A stretch of 9,905 nucleotides of DNA from an uncultured Dermatophilus sp. (GTDB lineage: Bacteria > Actinomycetota > Actinomycetes > Actinomycetales > Dermatophilaceae): the NCBI GenBank assembly GCA_945876925.1, contig CAMCQD010000033.1, forward strand, positions 1 through 9,905. The letters run 5' to 3'. Below are positions 5,300-9,905 of this stretch, one piece after another. Made by a program: the position numbers and the translations under genes. Numbering within the stretch: position 1 is the stretch's first letter; each line of letters opens with the position of its first letter. The notes beneath the pieces are model-generated. The model had not been told where the DNA came from and searched no databases. It saw only the letters and a program-made list of their open reading frames with translations.

Positions 5300-6444
5300 C
5301 GGCGGGCGCCTTTCCTGAGCAGGACGAGCAGGTACAGTCCCCCGAGCACGCCCGTGGTCGCGCCGACCGGGGTGGAGCCGGCCACCGGCAGCGCCAGGGC
5401 GGCCACGTCGCCGCCCAGGAGCAGCCCGGAGCCGATCGCGGCCGAGGTGACCACCGAGGCTCCCGGAAGCCCGAGCAGCCGCCGGGCGACCTGCGGGGCA
5501 ATGAGGGAGACGAAGCCGATCGGTCCGGCGACCGCGACGGCCACCGAGGTCATGAGCACGGCGACGATGCCCATGCAGGCCCGGGCCTGATCCACCCGGA
5601 CGCCGAGCTGGCGGGCGTGCTCATCACCGGCGTCCAGCGCGTCCAGGTGACGGACCCCGAGCAGCAGCAAGGGAATCGTGACGGCCAGCGCCCCGGCGGC
5701 GACCGCGGCATGGGTCCAGGTCCGGGCGTTGACGGAGCCGACCAGCCAGATCTGGGCCACCAGCGCGGTCTCAGGGTGGGCGCGGACCAGCATCGCCGCG
5801 GTGGCACCCTGGAGCAGCGCCCCGGCTCCGATACCGGACAGGATGAGCGCGGAGGGATCGAGCGTGCCGTGCCGCCGGGCGAGGACGAGCACCAGCGCGG
5901 CCGTGCCGGCCCCGCCCAGGCAGGCGCTCACCCCCACGAGCAGGGGATCGGCCCCCAGGATGAGCGCCGCCACCGCCCCGGTGGAGGAGCCTGCCGTCAG
6001 GCCCAGGATCTCCGGTGAGCCGAGCGCGTTGCGCGTGAGCGACTGGGTGACCGCCCCGGCCGCGCCGAGCAGCGCCCCGACCGCGATGGCGGTGACGATG
6101 CGCGGCAGCCGGATCCCGGCTGCGACCCGGGCCTGCACCGAGCCGTCCGGGTCGGCGAGCAGCGCCGGTAGCTGCACCACGCCCGCCCCGTTCGGGCCGT
6201 GCCCCAGGGCGATCACGGCGGCCAGGGCCACTACCGCCAGCGCCGCCGTCAGCACCGCGAGCACCCGCGGGCGCAGCAGTCCTCTGATCGGCCCGATCCG
6301 CCAGCGCCACACCGCTGCCCGGGCGCTGGTGACCGGCGGCGCCAGCGGCTCCCGGCCGGTTCCGGCAGCGCTCTCCCGCTCCGGCGAGGTGGCCTCTGCT
6401 GCGGCGGTCGCCTGCCCGGGCGGGCCGGCGACGGGGCGGGTCAT
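5296..6444 (-). CDS. fepG: FecCD-family siderophore permease, second subunit (FepG-like)
   Basis: 382-residue inner-membrane permease that pairs with the upstream permease to form the import channel. A long hydrophilic, Ala/Pro-rich cytoplasmic N-terminus (1-58) precedes the membrane core. The FecCD signature is clear: RLPRIVTAIAVGALLGAAGA from 112, TQSLTRNALGSPEILG at 133-148 and GLTAGSSTGA. The cytoplasmic coupling loop DAGDEHARQLGV lies at 271-282, where the ATPase docks. GPIGFVSLIAPQVARRLLG at 308-326 and a hydrophobic GATTGVLGGLYLLVLL near the C-terminus follow, and about nine or ten membrane segments are likely. The ATG at 6444 overlaps the upstream stop as ATGA. The reading frame stays open upstream to 7692 but that part is antisense-frame noise over the other permease. 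The N-terminal extension is longer than usual for the family. Confidence 0.93.
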   Translation of the reverse strand: MTRPVAGPPGQATAAAEATSPERESAAGTGREPLAPPVTSARAAVWRWRIGPIRGLLRPRVLAVLTAALAVVALAAVIALGHGPNGAGVVQLPALLADPDGSVQARVAAGIRLPRIVTAIAVGALLGAAGAVTQSLTRNALGSPEILGLTAGSSTGAVAALILGADPLLVGVSACLGGAGTAALVLVLARRHGTLDPSALILSGIGAGALLQGATAAMLVRAHPETALVAQIWLVGSVNARTWTHAAVAAGALAVTIPLLLLGVRHLDALDAGDEHARQLGVRVDQARACMGIVAVLMTSVAVAVAGPIGFVSLIAPQVARRLLGLPGASVVTSAAIGSGLLLGGDVAALALPVAGSTPVGATTGVLGGLYLLVLLRKGARR

Positions 6445-7499
6445 CGCCGGGTCACCGCCCCGGACCGGACGACCGCGAGGAAGATCGGGGCCCCCACGAG
6501 CGCCGCCACCACGGCCACGGGCAGCTCCCGGGGGGCCACGATGCGCCGGGCGATGATGTCGGCGGCCAGCACCATGACCGCCGCGACCAGCGCCGCCGGG
6601 ACCAGCCCCCGGACCAGCGACGGCCCGGTGAACTGGCGCACCGCCAGCGGAGCCGCCAGCCCCGCGAAGGCGACCGGGCCGATCGCCGCGGTCGCCCCGC
6701 CGGCCAGGCAGGCCACCGAGACGACCGCCAGGATCGTGGTGCTGCGGACGGAGACGCCCAGTGCCCGCCCGGCCTCGTCCCCTGAGGAAAGGGCGTCCAG
6801 GGAGCGGGCGCATGCCAGCGCCCCCGCCAGCCCGGCCGCCAGCGCGGCCACGGTAGGCGCGACCGCAGGCCAGCTGGCGCCCTGCAGCGAGCCAGAGCCC
6901 CAGTGCCGGAAAGTGGTGAACACCTGGGGCCAGTTGATCAGCGCCAGTGAGGTATACGACCCGAGCACGGCGGACAGGGCCGCCCCGGCGAGGACGAGCC
7001 TGACCGGATCGGGGCCATCGGCCGGATCCGGGCCGCGCCGGCTGCGGCCGTAGCCCAGGCCGAGGACGATGAGCGCCCCGGTAGCCGCCCCGGCCCCGGC
7101 AGCCGCCATCAGCGGGAAGCTGCCGTGGCCGCGCCCGCCGAGCAGGATCATCATGGTCACCGCGCCGGCGGTCGCGCCCGCGTTGATGCCGAGCAGGCCC
7201 GGTTCGGCCAGCGGGTTGCGGGTCATCGCCTGCATGACCGCCCCGGCTGCGCCCAGGGCGGCGCCGCACAGCACTGCCAGCAGGGTGCGCGGCACCCGGA
7301 TCTGCCTGACCAGTACGGCGGCCTGTGACCCGGGATCGGGTGCCACCAGCGCCCGTAGCACCTGATCCGGGGTCAGGTCGTGGCTGCCGGCGTACACCGA
7401 GACGATGACGAGCACGATCAGTGCCGTCACCGCCCCGGTGATCAGCCGGGCGCAGGCGCGCCGGGTAGTCACCGGGGCCGGCGGGACGGGCGGGGCCAT
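6441..7499 (-). CDS. fepD: FecCD-family siderophore permease, first subunit (FepD-like)
   Basis: 352-residue polytopic inner-membrane permease, partner of the downstream FepG-like subunit. It carries the family signature almost perfectly: RVPRTLLAVLCGAALGAAGA from 68, then VMQAMTRNPLAEPGLLGINA at 88-107, and the ATPase-coupling loop SGDEAGRALGV at 239-249. GPVAFAGLAAPLAVRQ and a C-terminal GAPIFLAVVR also match. A short Arg/Gly/Pro-rich cytoplasmic stretch at about 150-166 (GYGRSRRGPDPADGPDP) is larger than in many homologues. The ATG at 7499 lies eight bases after the lipoprotein stop; its AGGAG abuts the ATG with no spacer, so initiation may lean on coupling from the upstream gene. It imports a ferric siderophore, most likely a catecholate given the divergent genes. 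Confidence 0.93.
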   Translation of the reverse strand: MAPPVPPAPVTTRRACARLITGAVTALIVLVIVSVYAGSHDLTPDQVLRALVAPDPGSQAAVLVRQIRVPRTLLAVLCGAALGAAGAVMQAMTRNPLAEPGLLGINAGATAGAVTMMILLGGRGHGSFPLMAAAGAGAATGALIVLGLGYGRSRRGPDPADGPDPVRLVLAGAALSAVLGSYTSLALINWPQVFTTFRHWGSGSLQGASWPAVAPTVAALAAGLAGALACARSLDALSSGDEAGRALGVSVRSTTILAVVSVACLAGGATAAIGPVAFAGLAAPLAVRQFTGPSLVRGLVPAALVAAVMVLAADIIARRIVAPRELPVAVVAALVGAPIFLAVVRSGAVTRR

Positions 7500-7507
7500 C
7501 TCCTGGT

Positions 7508-8545
7508 TCAGCGGCGCGGGTAGGCCGCGGCGAGGGCCCTGGCCAGGTCGGTCGCGCTGTAGGGGTCAAGTTTGAAGGTGCTGGCCCCCAGGGCGACGAG
7601 CTTGCCGCTCTGGGCGGCCTTGGTGGAGGAGAACCCGGTGGTGCCCTTAAACCGCTTGACGACCTCGGCGTCATCCCCGATGAACAGCACATCCGGGCTG
7701 GTCAGGGCCGCGACCGAGGCTTCCTTGCCGATGAAGGCGAAGTCCTTGCGGCTGGGGTCGGACTGGTGGTCGGCACCGGAGGGCACCGGGGCGAGGGTGA
7801 ATCCGAGCCCGGTGATGACCTGCGCGTGCGGACCGGACGGCAGGGCGAACGCAGTGTCGGCGTCGCCGCCGAAGACGATGGCGTGCACCGGGGCGGAGGG
7901 CGCAGCGGTCTTCTTGCCCAGGTCGGCGATGGTGGCGTCGTACTTGCTCACCAGCTCGGCGTACTTCGCTTCCTGCCCGGTGGCCCTGGCCAGCTCGGCG
8001 GTGGTCTGCTTCCAGTCCGAGCCGGAGTAGTTGACGACGACGACCGGGGCGATCTGCGAGAGCTGCTCGTAGGAGCCGGCTGCGGAGTCGCCGCCGGTCG
8101 CGGCCACGACGATGAGGTCAGGGCTGGCCGCGGTGACCGCTTCCAGGTCGAGTTCGCCCTCGTAGAGGGCCTTGAGGTTGCGTTCCCTGGCTACCTTGCT
8201 CCACTGGGAGAAGAAACCCTGGGAGTCCACGCCGACGGAGTCCGGCTTGGTGGCCATGGTGCCGGCCAGCGGAGCGTCGAGGGCCAGCAGGTTGCCGGTC
8301 AGGGAGACCGAGGTGGACACGATCCGCTTGGGCTTGGCGGTGATCGTCGTCTGCCCCTTGGCGTGCGTGATGGTGCGGGGCCACGTCTCCTGCTCCGCGG
8401 CGGTCCCGGCGGTGGCTCCCGGGAAGCTGGCGGACGGCGATCCGGCCGCCGTATCGCCTGCGGGGGACGGGGAACAGCTGGTGGCGAGGACCAGCACGAA
8501 GATGGCGGCTATGACGGACGAGCACCGGCGAATGAGGAGAGACAT
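7508..8545 (-). CDS. fepB: Ferric-siderophore-binding lipoprotein (FepB/FecB-like)
   Basis: 345-residue periplasmic-type binding protein anchored to the outer face of the membrane. A lipoprotein signal peptide (basic residues near the start, hydrophobic 10-21) ends in ATSC, with C24 as the lipidated residue. A Ser/Ala/Gly-rich tether (about 25-55) leads to the two-lobed cluster A-II/TroA-like fold: PKRIVSTSVSLTGNLLALD, then VTAASPDLIVVAA, a long linking helix (EAKYAELVSKYDATIADLGK) and, near the C-terminus, FKLDPYSATDLARAL. AAAGG sits five bases before the ATG, supporting this start. It is the first gene of the uptake operon, and the iron boxes upstream indicate repression by iron. It captures the ferric siderophore and hands it to the permease pair. 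The substrate is inferred from the neighbouring dihydroxybenzoate genes; related proteins bind catecholates or other siderophores. Confidence 0.95.
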   Translation of the reverse strand: MSLLIRRCSSVIAAIFVLVLATSCSPSPAGDTAAGSPSASFPGATAGTAAEQETWPRTITHAKGQTTITAKPKRIVSTSVSLTGNLLALDAPLAGTMATKPDSVGVDSQGFFSQWSKVARERNLKALYEGELDLEAVTAASPDLIVVAATGGDSAAGSYEQLSQIAPVVVVNYSGSDWKQTTAELARATGQEAKYAELVSKYDATIADLGKKTAAPSAPVHAIVFGGDADTAFALPSGPHAQVITGLGFTLAPVPSGADHQSDPSRKDFAFIGKEASVAALTSPDVLFIGDDAEVVKRFKGTTGFSSTKAAQSGKLVALGASTFKLDPYSATDLARALAAAYPRR

Positions 8546-8638
8546 CGCATCCTTTCGAACACGCAGCCGATCAGGGGAGGAACTTGCCTCCGGGCCGGGA
8601 ACCTGCCGGATAGCAGGACGGGGACCGAATTTCCACCC

Positions 8639-8667
8639 TTGAAACTGGAGTTAGGCAGACCTAAGTT
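8639..8667 (+). promoter_or_regulatory. Promoter of the siderophore synthesis genes
   Basis: TTGAAA at 8639-8644 and TAAGTT at 8662-8667 are separated by 17 bp and match the -35 and -10 consensus at five and three of six positions. The start would lie near 8674, giving a leader of about 137 nt. Both iron boxes overlap this promoter, so bound repressor would block polymerase directly. Confidence 0.55.
8646..8664. promoter_or_regulatory. Iron box 1 (DtxR/IdeR/DmdR operator)
   Basis: This 19-mer matches the DtxR/IdeR consensus TTAGGTTAGGCTAACCTAA at 14 of 19 positions by eye, including the complete right half CCTAA. It covers the spacer and part of the -10 of the rightward promoter. Iron-loaded DtxR-family repressor is the expected ligand. 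Confidence 0.75.
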
Positions 8668-8679
8668 AGCACTACCTAA
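8661..8679. promoter_or_regulatory. Iron box 2, overlapping the first
   Basis: A second 19-mer, shifted by 15 bp, matches the same consensus at 13 of 19 positions and shares 4 bp with box 1. The pair arises from a tandem 15-bp imperfect repeat: GTTAGGCAGACCTAA at 8650-8664 and GTTAGCACTACCTAA at 8665-8679, differing at four positions. Two repressor dimer pairs could sit side by side and cover both the -10 and the start site. Confidence 0.65.
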
Positions 8680-8702
8680 CTCGCCGTGCTGCGAGTTTCC
8701 CG

Positions 8703-8720
8703 GGCGGCCGGAACGCCGCC
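8703..8720 (+). other. Stem-loop in the siderophore-gene leader
   Basis: GGCGGC at 8703-8708 pairs with GCCGCC at 8715-8720 around a six-base loop CGGAAC. In the predicted rightward transcript it lies about 30-50 nt from the 5' end and 90 nt before the start codon. Function unknown; it could stabilise the leader or be chance in GC-rich DNA. Confidence 0.3.
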
Positions 8721-8810
8721 TCACGGGCCGGCTCGCACAGCCGCACCCGCCCTCCCGGGGCGGTCCCAGGCTCCGCCGGGCCCCTCGTTCCCCATGTGAA
8801 AGGACCACCT

Positions 8811-9683
8811 GTGGGCCTCCCAGACACCATCGACTACCCGCTCCCGGCCGCCACCGAACTCCCCGAGCCGGTCGTCTCCTGGAAACCAGACCCCGCACGC
8901 TGCGCCCTCCTGCTGCACGACCTGCAACCCCACTTCCTGCGACCGGTCGCCCCGGGACTGAAGGAGGCCCTGGTAGCCCGGGTCGACCGGCTGGCCGCCG
9001 CCTGCCGGTGCCGCGGCATCCCGGTGGCGCACACCCGCCAGCCCGGCGACCAATCCCCGCAGGAACGCGGGCTGCTCGCCGACTTCTGGGGTCCCGGCCC
9101 GCGCGACGCGGCAGATCTGGCGCTGCCGCCCGATCCCCGGCTGGCACCCCGCAGCGGGGAAGCCGTCATCGACCGGCGGCGGTACAACGCCTTCCTCGGC
9201 AGCGACCTCGGCAGCTGGCTGGACGACCACGGCCGCGACCAGATCATCGTCTGCGGCCTGTACGCGCACATCGGATGCCTCATGACCGTGGCGCACGCGT
9301 TCATGACCGACCGCCAGCCCTTCCTCGTGGCCGACGCGATCGCCGACTTCACCGCGGCCGAGCACCGCCTCGCACTGGAATACGTCGCCGCCCGGTGCGG
9401 CGCGGTCCTGACCGCCCAGGATGTCATCGCCGCCCTGAACTCCGGCCAGCTACCGGTAGACGCCGTCCGGGCCGAGGTCGCCGCCCTCATCGGGCTGCCC
9501 GTCAGCCAGGTCGGCCCCGAAGACGACCTGGCCGCGCTCGGGCTGGACTCCATGCGCCGGATGGCGCTGATCGAGGACTGGTCCGGGATGGGCATCGAGG
9601 TGGACGTCATGGCGGTCACGCTGGCCCGCCGCTGCACCGACCTGGCCGGACTGCGCGACCGGGCCGCGCGGGACGGCGCATGA
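8811..9683 (+). CDS. entB: Bifunctional isochorismatase / aryl carrier protein (EntB/DhbB-like)
   Basis: 290-residue fusion (E. coli EntB is about 285). The N-terminal isochorismatase (about 1-205) hydrolyses isochorismate to 2,3-dihydro-2,3-dihydroxybenzoate and pyruvate. The C-terminal carrier domain (about 215-285) holds activated 2,3-dihydroxybenzoate on phosphopantetheine for the NRPS. Visible marks are LLLHDLQPHF with D37 as catalytic Asp; YAHIGCL at 151-157, with Gly where cysteine hydrolases have the nucleophile; PFLVADAIADF; and carrier motif LGLDSMR with S247. The usual catalytic Lys (KWRYSAF in EntB) aligns with R122 in DRRRYNAF, an odd change. GTG at 8811 is chosen over the in-frame GTG at 8796: AAAGGA lies six bases before it and the new N-terminus (MGLPDTIDYPLP) aligns with EntB. 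It is first in the synthesis operon under the iron-box promoter. Confidence 0.93.
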   Translation: MGLPDTIDYPLPAATELPEPVVSWKPDPARCALLLHDLQPHFLRPVAPGLKEALVARVDRLAAACRCRGIPVAHTRQPGDQSPQERGLLADFWGPGPRDAADLALPPDPRLAPRSGEAVIDRRRYNAFLGSDLGSWLDDHGRDQIIVCGLYAHIGCLMTVAHAFMTDRQPFLVADAIADFTAAEHRLALEYVAARCGAVLTAQDVIAALNSGQLPVDAVRAEVAALIGLPVSQVGPEDDLAALGLDSMRRMALIEDWSGMGIEVDVMAVTLARRCTDLAGLRDRAARDGA

Positions 9684-9905
9684 ACGCCGGCGGCCCGCAG
9701 GCGGACGGCCCCGTCCCCGGGCGGCTGCCGCTGTCGCCGGCCCAGCTCGGCCTCTGGTTCGCCGGGCAGCGCCTCGCCGACCCGGCGGCCTTCGCCTGCG
9801 CCGAGCGGATCGCCCTGACCGGCCCGCTGGACCCGCAGCGCTGGGCCCGCGCGGCCGCCGCCGCCGTGCACGACACGGCCGCCACCCGGATGCGGATCAC
9901 TGAGG
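9680..9905 (+). CDS. Nonribosomal peptide synthetase, start of an EntF/DhbF-like protein (cut by window end)
   Basis: Only the first 75 codons are present; the frame is open to the window edge. The ATG overlaps the isochorismatase stop as ATGA, so the two are translationally coupled. After a 15-residue lead, LPLSPAQLGLWFAGQ is the C1 core of an NRPS condensation domain. The following stretch, with IALTGPLDPQRWARAA and TRMRITE, resembles the N-terminus of EntF, the enterobactin assembly enzyme. Such a domain would condense carrier-bound 2,3-dihydroxybenzoate with an amino acid. The amino acid, module count and product cannot be judged because the adenylation and later domains lie outside the window. 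Confidence 0.9.
   Translation, partial: MNAGGPQADGPVPGRLPLSPAQLGLWFAGQRLADPAAFACAERIALTGPLDPQRWARAAAAAVHDTAATRMRITE

Larger units (their letters stand above)
8546..8810. promoter_or_regulatory. Divergent, iron-controlled intergenic region
   Basis: 265 bp between the uptake operon and the siderophore synthesis genes. It holds the iron boxes and the plus-strand promoter listed separately, a stem-loop in the plus-strand leader, and AAAGGA at 8799-8804 as the ribosome binding site of the isochorismatase gene. The leftward promoter must also lie here, but no convincing -35/-10 pair could be picked on the minus strand. Confidence 0.7.

Noticed and set aside
6445..7692. First 416 codons of the 798-codon minus-strand frame ending at 5296
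   Set aside because: This part is a shadow of the FepD-like permease in another frame; the real FepG-like gene begins at 6444 with an ATGA overlap.
8834..9871. Minus-strand ORFs opposite the isochorismatase and NRPS genes
   Set aside because: They are Arg/Ser/Ala-rich antisense frames with no motif, whereas the sense frames align with EntB and EntF.
1..9905. tRNA, rRNA, CRISPR array, insertion sequence or attachment site
   Set aside because: No cloverleaf, repeat-spacer pattern, transposase motif or long terminal repeat was seen anywhere in the window.

Overview
The window is about 70% GC, with GC-rich third codon positions. The mix of NarL/DesR-type two-component proteins, DtxR/IdeR-like iron boxes and apparently leaderless genes points to a high-GC actinomycete. 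The genus cannot be read from the sequence.

Left part (about 99-2693): a peptide/two-component module. A minus-strand pair encodes a 79-residue secreted peptide precursor (1577-1816) followed by a five-helix membrane histidine kinase of the HisKA_3/HPK7 type (135-1505). A NarL/LuxR-type response regulator (2001-2669) is divergent from them across a 184-bp control region that holds two TGCGCA palindromic cores 21 bp apart. The precursor has a twin-arginine-like signal peptide, an acidic middle and an aromatic, two-cysteine C-terminus (YWWCWYSGEC). It sits where a pheromone gene would be expected, so a peptide-sensing or quorum-type circuit is the most interesting reading. No peptide-modifying enzyme or dedicated exporter lies in the window. 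The kinase has two oddities: Asp replaces the usual Asn of the N box, and a roughly 85-residue low-complexity insert separates the two halves of its catalytic core.

Middle (2757-4480): two unrelated-looking plus-strand genes. One is a single-domain rhodanese, the other an orphan AAA/STAND-like ATPase with a C-terminal winged helix. Both start codons lie six bases after a -10-like hexamer and lack a clear Shine-Dalgarno sequence, so both may be leaderless. The ATPase promoter is overlapped by nested inverted repeats.

Right part (4517-9905): the edge of a catecholate siderophore locus. A minus-strand operon, transcribed right to left, encodes a siderophore-binding lipoprotein, two FecCD permeases and an ATPase. 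Its three ABC-core genes are translationally coupled or nearly so. Divergent from it are an EntB/DhbB-like isochorismatase fused to an aryl carrier protein and, coupled by an ATGA overlap, the start of an EntF/DhbF-like NRPS that runs off the window. Between the two units lie two overlapping iron boxes laid over a good -35/-10 promoter. Iron-loaded DtxR/IdeR/DmdR repressor would therefore shut off synthesis and uptake together. The remaining 2,3-dihydroxybenzoate genes (isochorismate synthase, dehydrogenase, aryl-AMP ligase) are not in this window.
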